From assembly GCA_018141785.1 (NCBI GenBank), contig CP073341.1, forward strand, positions 2,589,422 to 2,653,421: DNA of 64,000 bases, in the 5' to 3' direction. The translations under genes were made by a program, and so were the position numbers. The DNA is from Candidatus Paraprochloron terpiosi LD05. GTDB lineage: Bacteria > Cyanobacteriota > Cyanobacteriia > Cyanobacteriales > Prochloraceae. Of the stretch, positions 1 to 8,354 are shown piece after piece. The stretch's first letter is position 1. Each line of letters starts with the position of its first letter. Under the pieces are notes generated by a model. The model was not told the origin of the DNA and ran no database searches. It was given only the letters and a program-made list of their open reading frames with translations.

Positions 1-195
1 AGGTATTAATTTTTTTCCCCCTATGGTTAACTTGGTTTGGGCAGTGCGATGAAATAAGGGTAAACCCAAGTCATTTTCTAGGGACTGAATTTGGCGGCTA
101 ACAGTAGATTGGGTGACGCCGCATTTTCGCGCCGCTTGTCCAAAGTTCCCTGTTTCGGCTACTGCTAGGAATGCTTGTAACTGTTCGATCCGCAC
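1..195 (-). CDS. LysR-family transcriptional regulator, N-terminal part (cut by window edge)
   Basis: Reading the minus strand from a GTG at 193-195 gives 65 codons open to the window edge. The product begins MRIEQLQAFLAVAETGNF and contains the LysR winged-helix signature (FGQAARKCGVTQSTVSRQ, then IQSLENDLGLPLFHRT). This is the DNA-binding domain; the effector-binding domain lies outside the window. Cyanobacterial regulators of nitrogen and carbon assimilation have N-termini of this type, but the missing effector domain prevents a precise assignment. It is divergent from nothing nearby; the next gene, the porin, is also on the minus strand. Confidence 0.85.
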   Translation of the reverse strand, partial: MRIEQLQAFLAVAETGNFGQAARKCGVTQSTVSRQIQSLENDLGLPLFHRTAQTKLTIGGKKLIP

Positions 196-261
196 GCTCT
201 ACTTCCTTTCCATTATATTTCTTCATCGGGCGTTGCTGAATCAAGATATGAAATAATAATA

Positions 262-374
262 AACCGCAGAGGCGCTCTTGACACAGAGGAAAAAGAGAGA
301 GTTACTTCCATGTCTCAATTATGCAACGCCGTATATTTTAATACAACCTCTCCGCGCCTCTGGGCCTCTGAGAA
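262..374. repeat. dispersed cagaggcgc/acagagg repeat pair
   Basis: Two facing tracts (262-301 and about 351-374) are made of CAGAGGCGC / ACAGAGG / GCCTCTG words, like those at 3113, 17986, 18141, 19328, 35090, 35955, 44115 and 47645. Nothing else is seen between the LysR start and the porin stop. Confidence 0.6.
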
Positions 375-401
375 ACTGACCTATTAAACCCTTCCAAATC
401 A

Positions 402-2006
402 TTAGAACCTAAAGGTAGTTCTCAATGCACCAATAAAGGCACCATCATCGTTATTTGGATTTTGGTTAATGGACGTCAACCAAATCAAGCCGGGAGTCAG
501 AGAGATATTATCGGTAATTTGATATCTGTAGAAAGCTTCTATATGCAGTGGAACGCCGTTGTCAAAGGAAACAGTACCAGGAACATCCAATCCTGTCAAA
601 TAAGGTTCTGCACCTACCACTATAGCTCCCAAGTTGCCTTCCTTACCCAAGTCGGGGAAAGCGAACACGAGGGCGTAGTTCCAAATTTCTGCATCCCCTA
701 AACCAATAAACGTGGCATCGGTAAAACCGCCCCAAGCGCGAATGCTAAATTTAGGACTAATATCGTATTGAGCTTCTATCCCATAGCTATTACTGGAAAC
801 TGGGCTGGTGAAATCTGAGGTGGTGAAAACATTATTCAAGTTCCCAAAACCTGTTCCTGTACCGCCAAAAGCAAAGGCGTTGTTAGAAACATGATAGCTA
901 TTTGAGTAGGTAAATCCGAATTTCAGAGTATCCGTAGGCTTAAACACCAACTGCCCCAAAGCGGAGTAGCTCCCGTTAAACAAACCATTTTCAGCGGCTG
1001 GGTTGCTACCATTAGGAGCCAGATAGCCCGCTGAGAGTTCCCATTGGGGAGCGAATTTGTAGCGGATACCCACCCCAGTAGTCAAGCGACTGATACCCAA
1101 ACGATAGATGGGGTTCCGTTCCGCAAACCGGGAGAGGGCATTATTGGCACCGCCACCTGCTTCCAGTCCCGAATTAAAAGTGTCGGCGTAGAAGTGATGC
1201 CCTCCCAAACCAGCCATAGCAACAATTCTCAATTTGTCCCCCACAGGGAAGTTGTAATGGAGGCGATCGATGACAACATTGTTGCCTTCAGGACCGTCAA
1301 AAGCAAACCGCCCTTGGTTAGTACCGATTTCATCCGCAAATGAGTTGCCAATATTGCCAGCAGTGAGACGGGTGAAGAGCTTATCCTTCCCCGTAAAGCT
1401 AGTGACAAACTGGAGACGAACCTTATCGCTAAAGGCTACTTGGGAGTCTACCTCGTCTCCAAAAGCTTGAGCGAGAGTAAAAGCCACCTCCCCCACCAAC
1501 TTAGTGGTGGTAGAGAATTGATGATCTTCCAAGAAATCTGTCCTTTCTTCCGTGTCATCCACCCGAGCTGTCAGAATTGCTAATTCAGCACCAAACTCTT
1601 CGATTAAACGTTGGATCCTGCTTGAGTCGGCGCTAGTAATGATGGGAGTACCGACACCTCCACTCTCCCTGGCAGCAATCAGACGTTCGATAGTTTGCAA
1701 ACAATCGTTCAAAGTTGCGGCAAATTCATAGCGATTTACGGGATTGTTCCCCCGAAAGGTGCGGTCTGGATAACCGCTCATGCAGCGATAGCGTTCCACT
1801 AGTTGTTTTACTGCTTCATAAGCCCAGTGTCCCGGAGCAACATCCCGCAACTCGGAAACGCTATTTACTTGGCCCAGTGGTTCTTCTGTATAATCATCTA
1901 GAGAGGTATAGCCCAAGTTTTGAGCTATGGCTTTGGGGGTTTGCAAAAGGGCTGAACTCAGAATGCAGGTTAGCCCTGCAATAATGCTAATTTTAGATTT
2001 CTTCAT
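402..2006 (-). CDS. SLH-domain, OprB-family outer-membrane porin (iron-uptake porin type)
   Basis: Outer-membrane beta-barrel protein of the cyanobacterial Som/Slr1841-like family, thought to pass small solutes and, in studied members, inorganic iron. The 534-residue product has a signal peptide (about residues 1-28, ending in A-I-A-Q). A single S-layer homology domain follows (about 50-110; APGHWAYEAVKQLVERY, GYPDRTFRGN) that would bind peptidoglycan-linked polymer, then a short coiled coil (about 122-165). An OprB-type barrel runs to the C-terminus, which ends F-R-F as outer-membrane proteins do. The gene stands alone with long flanks. The length is usual for the family and the reading frame is intact. 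Specificity for iron is known only for some family members and is not shown here. Confidence 0.9.
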   Translation of the reverse strand: MKKSKISIIAGLTCILSSALLQTPKAIAQNLGYTSLDDYTEEPLGQVNSVSELRDVAPGHWAYEAVKQLVERYRCMSGYPDRTFRGNNPVNRYEFAATLNDCLQTIERLIAARESGGVGTPIITSADSSRIQRLIEEFGAELAILTARVDDTEERTDFLEDHQFSTTTKLVGEVAFTLAQAFGDEVDSQVAFSDKVRLQFVTSFTGKDKLFTRLTAGNIGNSFADEIGTNQGRFAFDGPEGNNVVIDRLHYNFPVGDKLRIVAMAGLGGHHFYADTFNSGLEAGGGANNALSRFAERNPIYRLGISRLTTGVGIRYKFAPQWELSAGYLAPNGSNPAAENGLFNGSYSALGQLVFKPTDTLKFGFTYSNSYHVSNNAFAFGGTGTGFGNLNNVFTTSDFTSPVSSNSYGIEAQYDISPKFSIRAWGGFTDATFIGLGDAEIWNYALVFAFPDLGKEGNLGAIVVGAEPYLTGLDVPGTVSFDNGVPLHIEAFYRYQITDNISLTPGLIWLTSINQNPNNDDGAFIGALRTTFRF

Positions 2007-2195
2007 TTTGTTTTCCTCACACCAATAATTGTAGTTGGGTTAAGGCAACGAAACCCAACCGCTAGGAAACATTGTAAGCACAAAAAAATAGGTCGTTTTG
2101 TATTCTATGTTACCAAAATATGGTCATCATGGTTATTGTTTCACGCTCCGGCGCTGCCCACTATAATGATAAAAATTATTGATAAGGATGCCCTT

Positions 2196-3158
2196 TTATT
2201 GCTTCGTAACTTGCTCAATGAGATAGCCACGATTTTCCAGAAGCTGAATCAAACCCTCTTCCCCCACTAGGTGACCCGCACCCACTATTACTAAATAGTC
2301 CTTTTTTTGTTGCAATAAGAATTCAATTATCGGGAGCCAGTTGCGATTGCGCTGAGTCAGTAATTTCTCTTCAAGATCCGGATAGCCAGCAAAACTTGCC
2401 AGAAATAAAGCTGTAAACTCTGCTAAATCACCGTTAAACCAAGCAGTAATCAAATTATTGTAATAAGTCTCTAGGGTATCTAGTTCCAGTAACGTTTCCA
2501 ATAATAAATCCTCTTGTTCTTCAGCTGAAAGAGCATCAAATAAACTAATTTGATATTCTAGGGTTTCCAAGGCAACAATTTCTTTATTTTCCACTACGGC
2601 TTGCCGGAAGAAATATTGATCCACCCCATAACTTGCTTCAAAACCTAATTGCTGCAATTTTAAAGGGAGAAAAGAGAAGGTAAAAAACCAGGGTTCAAAA
2701 TTGTGAAACGGCTCTATAGGTAAACCCAGTTCCGCTGCCTTTTGTTTAGCTAAATTGTAGGTTTGGGCACTGAGGGTACCTATGAGAGTCTCGTTTACTT
2801 CTTCTGGTAGGGCTTTTTGCAACACCAGTTGCTGTACTGCGGTATCTTGAGCCTCATTGAAATTTACCTCAAAAACCACTCCCTCGGCGTCGTCAAATGC
2901 AGCTTCCATAGACTGGGGTAGGGGGTAGTTCTCCGCTTTCAGAAAGTGAACTGAACCGAGTAAATAGAGGGTGTTTTGGGGTGAGTCCACTTTCCAGAGG
3001 AAGGTTTTGCTTTCCTGGGTTTGGGCGTTAGCCACATTGGAAGCTGTGGGGGTAAAAATGACTAGGGTGATTGATAGGAGATTGATGAGTAGCTGGGGGA
3101 GCGATTTAGAAGTTTCACGCAGAGGCGCAGAGGCGCTGAGAGGTTTTGCTATTTTCAT
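2196..3158 (-). CDS. TraB/GumN family protein
   Basis: A 320-residue exported protein of the TraB/GumN family (PF01963), related to a metal-dependent hydrolase fold; the bacterial function is not settled. Visible hallmarks are the N-terminal strand with LYLLGSVHF (about 65-73), a Glu-rich segment VVFEVNF, and the C-terminal block VIVGAGHLVGEEGL, carrying the conserved Gly-His. A hydrophobic segment ending in an A-N-A-Q site (about 24-46) is a probable signal peptide. Residues 7-16 are encoded by the dispersed cagaggcgc repeat, so either the first ATG is real and the repeat was captured into the leader, or translation begins elsewhere. No good alternative ATG precedes the signal segment. Confidence 0.8.
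   Translation of the reverse strand: MKIAKPLSASAPLRETSKSLPQLLINLLSITLVIFTPTASNVANAQTQESKTFLWKVDSPQNTLYLLGSVHFLKAENYPLPQSMEAAFDDAEGVVFEVNFNEAQDTAVQQLVLQKALPEEVNETLIGTLSAQTYNLAKQKAAELGLPIEPFHNFEPWFFTFSFLPLKLQQLGFEASYGVDQYFFRQAVVENKEIVALETLEYQISLFDALSAEEQEDLLLETLLELDTLETYYNNLITAWFNGDLAEFTALFLASFAGYPDLEEKLLTQRNRNWLPIIEFLLQQKKDYLVIVGAGHLVGEEGLIQLLENRGYLIEQVTKQ
3113..3144. repeat. dispersed cagaggcgc repeat at the TraB gene start
   Basis: TTCACGCAGAGGCGCAGAGG-type tract inside the first codons of the TraB-family gene; it encodes the S-A-S-A-P-L-R-E stretch of the leader. Confidence 0.65.
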
Positions 3159-3274
3159 TTTGAATCATGATTTTAGGTTCTGGGTTTGGGGCTGGGATAG
3201 AGAGATTGTTCTCCCGCAAAAGATTAATATGCTCAATCATGCCCCACTTAGCTTGGTAAATGCAATTTTCGCGC

Positions 3275-3379
3275 TTAGTGACCTACACCAGTAAACCCTT
3301 CCAGCTCCGGTGAGTAAAAGCAGAAAAAATCTGGCTCTTGGGTAGCTTCAATCACAAGTGAATAGGGCAAATCAATCAT
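3275..3379 (-). pseudogene. HicB-family antitoxin, truncated remnant
   Basis: From an ATG at 3377-3379 the minus strand encodes 34 residues (start MIDLPYSLVIEA, end GFTGVGH). These match the beginning of HicB antitoxins, where the family continues with S-x-E-D and a helical region. Here a stop follows G-V-G-H, so the RNase-H-like core is cut and the DNA-binding part is gone. The start overlaps the end of the hicA remnant, the usual hicA-hicB coupling. Confidence 0.65.
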
Positions 3380-3536
3380 AGGTTGAACCTCCTTTCTTAA
3401 TGCCTGCTGCTTTAATAATAGCATGACATGTACCAGTAGGGACTTCTTTGGCACCATGATAGTCTACTCTAATCAGTTTAACTATCCGAAAACCATTACT
3501 TTCTAGTAGTCGAACCAGCTCACTAAATTTTACTAC
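3372..3536 (-). pseudogene. HicA-family toxin, degraded remnant
   Basis: The minus strand reads VKFSELVRLLESNGFRIVK, then directly IRVDYHGAKEVPTGTCHAII and KAAGIKKGG, with a TGA overlapping the hicB ATG. This is recognisably HicA (mRNA interferase fold). The segment that should hold the G-S-H catalytic histidine between the two blocks is deleted, and an in-frame TAG lies two codons before the first block with no start codon between. Toxin and antitoxin halves are therefore both inactive. Confidence 0.65.
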
Positions 3537-3647
3537 CTTCTATCTTTATAGATCTCTCCTTGTAGTTTAAGGGTAAATGGTATACTTTGGCTACTACAAC
3601 TATCACACCTTATACATAAATTAATATTGTATGTTTATATTTATTAA

Positions 3648-5492
3648 TTATAAGCCACCGGTAGGAATAGAGGAGATTAATTGGCGGGTATAGTCTTGTT
3701 GTGGTTGGCTGTAAATCCTTTCGGCGGTGTCAATTTCTTCAATCTTCCCCTTATTCATGACAATAATGCGATCGCTCATAAACTTGACTACACTTAAATC
3801 GTGAGAGACAAAAATGTAGGTTAAACCAAATTCTCCTTGTAATTCTTTCAATAAATTGAGCACCTGAGCTTGGACGGAGACATCTAGGGCGGACACTGAT
3901 TCGTCGCAAATGATAAATTGAGGGTTAAGAGCTAAAGCCCTCGCAATGCAGACTCTTTGCCTTTGTCCACCGGAAAATTCATGGGGATAGCGATGGAAAC
4001 AATCGGGACTTAAACCCACCCTTTCTAAGAGATAACCTACCCTTTCTCGACGCTTGTTTCTAGTTCCTCCTATTTTGTGAATCACCATGGGTTCCATGAT
4101 CGCCTTACCCACAGTCATGCGGGGGTTGAGGGAATTATAGGGATTCTGAAACACAATTTGCATACTTCGTCGCAAACCTCGCAGTCTTTCAGCCCCCATT
4201 GGAATGAGGGCAATATTTTCCCCCTGAAACCAAATCTCCCCTTTCATGGAGGGAATTAAACGGAGGATAGCACGAGCTAAGGTAGACTTACCACAACCAG
4301 ACTCTCCTACCAACCCCAAGGTTTCTCCCGGATATAAGTCAAAAGAGACCTTATTCACCGCCATAAAATACCGTTTGGTGCTGCCAAACATGCCTCGGAG
4401 TGGGAACCCTACCTGGAGGTTTTTGATGGAAAGTATTGGCTCATGGGTTAATAATTGGCATAACCGTTGTTCTACCTCTTCAGTGGAGATGGTTTCCCTT
4501 TCAGGTAATGGGGGTTTTTCCCGAATCACTAATTCTCCTGTCTCATCCTCATCCACCGTCATAAAATCAGCTACAGTAGGTAAATATTTCCAGCTCTTTT
4601 CTAAACGGGGACGACAAGCTAATAATCCTTTAGTATAGGGGTGTTGGGGATGGTGGAAAATTTCCCCTATCAATCCCGATTCCACAATTTTACCCTGATA
4701 CATGACTGCTACTGCATCCACTAATTCCCCAATAACCCCCAAGTCGTGGGTAATGAAAATCAGGGACATCTGGCGAGTGCGGCATAATTGGCGCAATAAA
4801 TTTAGAATTGTTGCCTGTACTGTAACATCCAGAGCAGTGGTGGGTTCATCCGCAATCAACAGGATGGGGTTAGAAGAAATAGCCATAGCAATCATCACCC
4901 GTTGCAATTGCCCCCCAGAGAGTTCGTGGGGATAGCGTTTGAGCATGGCTCGTTTTTGGGCGTTGATATACCTATTAATTTCCTGTTGGCTGGATTTTCC
5001 TTGGGTTTGGGCTAGATATTGCTGACGTAACTGTTCGTCATCCGGGAGGAGTTTCACTTCTTGGAGACGGGCGATCGCCTGACGTCTTCCTTCTGCGGGG
5101 GAAATGTTTTGGTGAAGTAGAATTGCTTCAGTTATCTGGAAGCCGATATTATAGACTGGGTTGAGGGAAGACATGGGTTCTTGAAAAATCATCCCAATTT
5201 GTCCCCCTCGATACTTTCGTCTTTGTTCTTCTTCGATTGCTAAGAGATTTACTGCTACGTCTGCTTCTGTGGGACGAAACCAAATTTCACCGCCGCTAAT
5301 TCTACCAGGTTTGGGGACTAAACCCATAATAGCTAGGGAAGTGACTGATTTACCGCTCCCAGACTCCCCCACAATACCCAGAGTTTGCCCTCGTTTCAGT
5401 TGAAAGCTAATCTTGTCTACAGCGACAACAGGTTTGTCTTCAGTGAGGAATTGGACTTGGAGGTTACGAATATCAATAACAGTGTCGCTCAT
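3648..5492 (-). CDS. fused two-domain peptide/nickel ABC transporter ATPase (DppD-DppF type)
   Basis: Cytoplasmic ATPase that would power import of peptides or related solutes. One 614-residue chain holds two complete ABC cassettes. The first has Walker A GESGSGKS (42-49), signature LSGGQLQR and Walker B ILLIADEP; the second has Walker A GESGCGKS (about 395), signature FSGGQRQR and Walker B FIICDES. Each cassette is followed by the oligopeptide-transporter C-terminal extension (HPQHPYTKGLLACRP; PQQDYTRQLISSIP). Fusion of the DppD and DppF halves is common in cyanobacteria. No permease or binding protein gene adjoins it, so the partners are encoded elsewhere. HIP1 sites occur within it. The ATG at 5490-5492 is the only sensible start. 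Confidence 0.9.
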   Translation of the reverse strand: MSDTVIDIRNLQVQFLTEDKPVVAVDKISFQLKRGQTLGIVGESGSGKSVTSLAIMGLVPKPGRISGGEIWFRPTEADVAVNLLAIEEEQRRKYRGGQIGMIFQEPMSSLNPVYNIGFQITEAILLHQNISPAEGRRQAIARLQEVKLLPDDEQLRQQYLAQTQGKSSQQEINRYINAQKRAMLKRYPHELSGGQLQRVMIAMAISSNPILLIADEPTTALDVTVQATILNLLRQLCRTRQMSLIFITHDLGVIGELVDAVAVMYQGKIVESGLIGEIFHHPQHPYTKGLLACRPRLEKSWKYLPTVADFMTVDEDETGELVIREKPPLPERETISTEEVEQRLCQLLTHEPILSIKNLQVGFPLRGMFGSTKRYFMAVNKVSFDLYPGETLGLVGESGCGKSTLARAILRLIPSMKGEIWFQGENIALIPMGAERLRGLRRSMQIVFQNPYNSLNPRMTVGKAIMEPMVIHKIGGTRNKRRERVGYLLERVGLSPDCFHRYPHEFSGGQRQRVCIARALALNPQFIICDESVSALDVSVQAQVLNLLKELQGEFGLTYIFVSHDLSVVKFMSDRIIVMNKGKIEEIDTAERIYSQPQQDYTRQLISSIPTGGL

Positions 5493-5515
5493 AGGAGTAA
5501 TAATAGGTGGTTTTA

Positions 5516-5548
5516 GAACCGCAGATGGACGCTGATTAACGCAGATGG
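5516..5548. repeat. dispersed cgcagatggacgctgatt repeat
   Basis: A CGCAGATGGACGCTGATTAA tract followed by a second CGCAGATGG word, upstream of the transaldolase-family gene. It resembles, but is distinct from, the cagaggcgc repeat seen elsewhere in the window. Confidence 0.45.
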
Positions 5549-5631
5549 ATAGGGATGGATATTTGGTTGAGTGACTATATCTGGTATGATTTTATTATAG
5601 GGGCGATTGTGCTATTCTAGAAGGGACTGTT

Positions 5632-6276
5632 ATGATTTATTTGGACTCTGCCTTAGTTAAAGAAGCCCAAGAGGCAGTAAAATTAGGATGGGTTAAAGGT
5701 ATCACAACTAATCCCATTCTTTTAGCTCAAAGTGACTTATCACCTTTTGTCACCCTAAAACAACTGGCAGCTATTAGTCCGGGGGAACTTTATTATCAAC
5801 TAACCGCTCCTGACTTCAAAGATATGATAGCAGAAGGAAGACAAGCTTTTGAAATTATTGGGCGGCAAACAGTATTGAAAGTCCCCGCAACTGAGGTTGG
5901 TTTTAAGGTGGTGAGTGCTCTGTCGGGGGAGATTACTTGTTCCGTTACTGCTATTTACAGTGTAGCTCAAGCAGTAGTGACAAGGGAAGCGGGGGCAAAA
6001 TACGCCATCCCTTATGTTAATCGTGCCACCCGACTCTTAGGGGATGGTTTGGCTTTAGTTCGCCAAATGGCTGAGGTATTGCAAGGGAGCGAGACAGAAA
6101 TTTTGGCAGCTAGTCTCAAATCCCCCTCGGAAGCAGTAGCAGCATTGCAAGCGGGAGCACACCATATCACTATCCCTTTGAGTTTGCTTAAAGCCATGAC
6201 TTTTCATGAATTATCTGCGAACACTGTAGTAGATTTTGCTCAAAATGGTAAAGGGATCTCCTATCAGGTATCATGA
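5632..6276 (+). CDS. transaldolase / fructose-6-phosphate aldolase family protein
   Basis: Class I Schiff-base aldolase of the short transaldolase/FSA type (214 residues, usual length about 215-220). The N-terminus MIYLDSALVKEA and GWVKGITTNPILL form the first barrel strands with the T-T-N-P motif. The Schiff-base lysine is the K of V-L-K-V-P-A-T (about residue 84), and the CSVTAIYSVAQA segment is the conserved strand after it. It would act on sugar phosphates in the non-oxidative pentose phosphate network. Whether it transfers dihydroxyacetone units or cleaves fructose 6-phosphate cannot be told from the sequence. dcd follows 30 bases downstream on the same strand, so the two may be cotranscribed. 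Confidence 0.85.
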   Translation: MIYLDSALVKEAQEAVKLGWVKGITTNPILLAQSDLSPFVTLKQLAAISPGELYYQLTAPDFKDMIAEGRQAFEIIGRQTVLKVPATEVGFKVVSALSGEITCSVTAIYSVAQAVVTREAGAKYAIPYVNRATRLLGDGLALVRQMAEVLQGSETEILAASLKSPSEAVAALQAGAHHITIPLSLLKAMTFHELSANTVVDFAQNGKGISYQVS

Positions 6277-6306
6277 CTTTGACAAATACTTATCATCAAT
6301 TATATT

Positions 6307-6888
6307 GTGATTAAAAACGATACTTGGATCGCCCAAATGGCAGCAAAAGGAATGATTGTGCCATTTGAACCTCAGTTAATTTGTCAGCTGGAAAATGTGC
6401 CAGTTATTTCCTATGGTTTGGGAAGCTTTGGTTACGATATTCGCCTATCTCCCGTGGAGTTTCGCGTCTTTCGTCATATTCCTGGTACGGTGGTGGATCC
6501 GAAGAACTTTAATCCGGACAATCTCGAACCAGTTATGCTCAATAGAGATGTGAATGGCAGTTATTTTATTTTACCTGCTCATTCCTATGGTTTAGGGGTA
6601 GCTTTGGAGCGATTAGCAGTCCCAGATAATATTACTGTTCTTTGTATCGGCAAGTCCAGCTATGCGAGAGTGGGCTTAATTGTCAATGTTACACCAGCAG
6701 AAGCGGGATGGCAGGGACATTTAACTCTAGAATTTTCCAATTCTTCCAGTGCTGATTGTCGGATCTATGCTAATGAAGGTTGCTGTCAGCTTTTGTTTTT
6801 GGAAGGGGAACCTTGTGAGGTAAGCTATCAAACTCGTCAAGGAAAATATCAAAATCAACCTATGTCTGTTATTACTGCTAGAGTTTAG
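6307..6888 (+). CDS. dcd: dCTP deaminase
   Basis: Deaminates dCTP to dUTP, feeding thymidylate synthesis. The product is 193 residues, the same length as the E. coli enzyme. It starts at GTG 6307 (MIKNDTWIAQMA, the usual N-terminus). Visible motifs are GSFGYDIRLSP, GKSSYARVGLIVNVTPAEAG and GWQGHLTLEFSNSS; the glutamate of P-A-E-A-G/L-E-F carries the catalytic acid in homologues. The start codon GTG is supported because no ATG lies in frame nearby and residue 2 onward aligns with the family. It follows the transaldolase-family gene closely on the same strand. Confidence 0.9.
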   Translation: MIKNDTWIAQMAAKGMIVPFEPQLICQLENVPVISYGLGSFGYDIRLSPVEFRVFRHIPGTVVDPKNFNPDNLEPVMLNRDVNGSYFILPAHSYGLGVALERLAVPDNITVLCIGKSSYARVGLIVNVTPAEAGWQGHLTLEFSNSSSADCRIYANEGCCQLLFLEGEPCEVSYQTRQGKYQNQPMSVITARV

Positions 6889-6925
6889 TTGCTTTTGCAA
6901 TTTTTATCTGTTTTTTTTAGACAAA

Positions 6926-7534
6926 ATGGATCGTAATAGCGAATTTGTCACGACTTTATTTAAAATCGTCCAGGCTCAAGAAAATGCTAATCTTTTCGCC
7001 TCCACAATCGATGGTCATCTAATTTTCATCATGATTAAAGACGGTGAGATTAAAAAGCTACGGTATCGGAACCAGTCAGGTAAAGCAGCAGTACAGCTGT
7101 TAGACAGTATCCAAGTTAAAAGTTACTCCGTTGGAGACTACACCGAGGTTTTTCGGTTAAGTCAGGATGATCTGTCCTCCACTGCTGACATCTTAAAACT
7201 ACTATCATTGAAATTATCCCAAAAAGTTGCTAAACCTCAGGAAACTAGGTCAGAGGTGGAAAAAAAGTTGAGCCTGAATTCTCAAGATAGGTCTCAGCCA
7301 CCAAAGACTGTTGTTATCCCTAATTCCACTCTAACCAATGTAAAGAAGGCTTTTCAAGAAGCTGTTGGTCCTATTGCAGGTGTCATCTACGACAGCATTT
7401 ATCAGGAGGTTATCCAGGAGTTGGGTTCCGTACAAAACCTTATTGGTTTTACTAGTCTTGTCAAACGACTGACAAAAGAAATTGACAACCCAAAGCACAA
7501 AAACGAGTTTCTTAAATCTATCGGCTACCTTTAG
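6926..7534 (+). CDS. conserved hypothetical protein, possible DUF4388-like N-terminus
   Basis: A 202-residue soluble protein that I do not recognise with certainty. The N-terminal half (TIDGHLIFIMIKDGEIKKLRY followed by SGKAAVQLL) has the pattern of small beta-rich regulatory domains of the DUF4388/PATAN type: a ligand-free strand, D-G-x-I, then a helix. A polar Ser/Lys/Gln linker spans about 112-135. The C-terminal 60 residues (AVGPIAGVIYDSIYQEV to LTKEIDNP) form a compact helical segment. It sits 30 bases before the heme-sensor/HAMP gene on the same strand, suggesting a two-gene signalling unit. Function is unknown; the domain comparison is from memory of patterns only. Confidence 0.6.
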   Translation: MDRNSEFVTTLFKIVQAQENANLFASTIDGHLIFIMIKDGEIKKLRYRNQSGKAAVQLLDSIQVKSYSVGDYTEVFRLSQDDLSSTADILKLLSLKLSQKVAKPQETRSEVEKKLSLNSQDRSQPPKTVVIPNSTLTNVKKAFQEAVGPIAGVIYDSIYQEVIQELGSVQNLIGFTSLVKRLTKEIDNPKHKNEFLKSIGYL

Positions 7535-7564
7535 TAATAAGTACATAGTAAGGAGATTAGTTCA

Positions 7565-8270
7565 ATGGTTCAAAATTTACTGGACTCAGTTCTTCCCAAG
7601 AAGGGTTTACTCGGGCAATTTCGCAGGGTCTTCATTGGACTTTATGTAGTGAGCTTGGTTGTGACCATTATATCTGTGAGTGTCTGGACGAGACACGAGG
7701 TCAATATCAGCTCTCGTCAGGAACTTAACTTACTGGTTGATATGGTTAAATCTGTCCAAACCTACGTTGCTGAAGATATGGTTCCCTACTTAGTTCCCCG
7801 AGGTATTCTTCATTCTCCAGCAGTCTCTTTGACCGTTGCAACGAAGCGGGTTACAGAACATTTCTTGAAGATCCAACCTCAATACTACATTAGGGTTGCT
7901 TCAGATAACCCATTGAATCCAGAAAATCGACCCGACCCCCTGGAACAGAAAATTATTGAGCAGTTTCGCACTGAGGCTAATTTAAAAAGTTTAGTTCAAA
8001 AGGGTAAAATTGGTGAGCAAAAATACTTGGTTTCTTCCAAACCCTCTGTGAGTAAGGAATCCTGCTTGCAGTGTCACGGTGTACCAGAGCAGGCACCTCG
8101 TGAGGTTGTGGAACAATATGGCACTAACAGTGGTTATGGGTATACTATAGGTCAGGTGGTGGGTGCGAGCTTTGTGGCGGTTCCATTAACTGATATCAAC
8201 AGTCTTATCTTGAAGCGCAGTTTGGTAGCTTTTGGTCTCCTAACCCTCTTGTTTTCCGGTATCTTTATCC
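7565..8270 (+). pseudogene. DUF3365 (Tll0287-like) heme-sensor protein, 5' part, split by an antisense group II intron
   Basis: Membrane sensor with one N-terminal helix (about residues 20-43), an extracytoplasmic DUF3365/Tll0287-like domain with a c-type heme motif C-L-Q-C-H (about residue 172), and a second membrane helix at the break (FGLLTLLFSGIFI). The open frame ends at a stop created by intron sequence. Joining 8270 to 10787 removes 2516 bases and gives a continuous 306-residue frame (…S-G-I-F-I-L-M-D-R-L-V…). This runs from the second helix into a HAMP domain, so the two parts are one gene. The intron ribozyme is on the opposite strand, so it cannot splice from this gene's mRNA and the gene is probably dead. 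A good GGAG-type ribosome site (aaggag) precedes the ATG. Confidence 0.85.
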
Positions 8271-8354
8271 ATTAGAGTCGAGGGAGACGTTGCCGCCTCG
8301 CCCCTCTCCGATAAACCGGACGTGAGACTTTCACCTCATCCGGCTTAGGTATTT

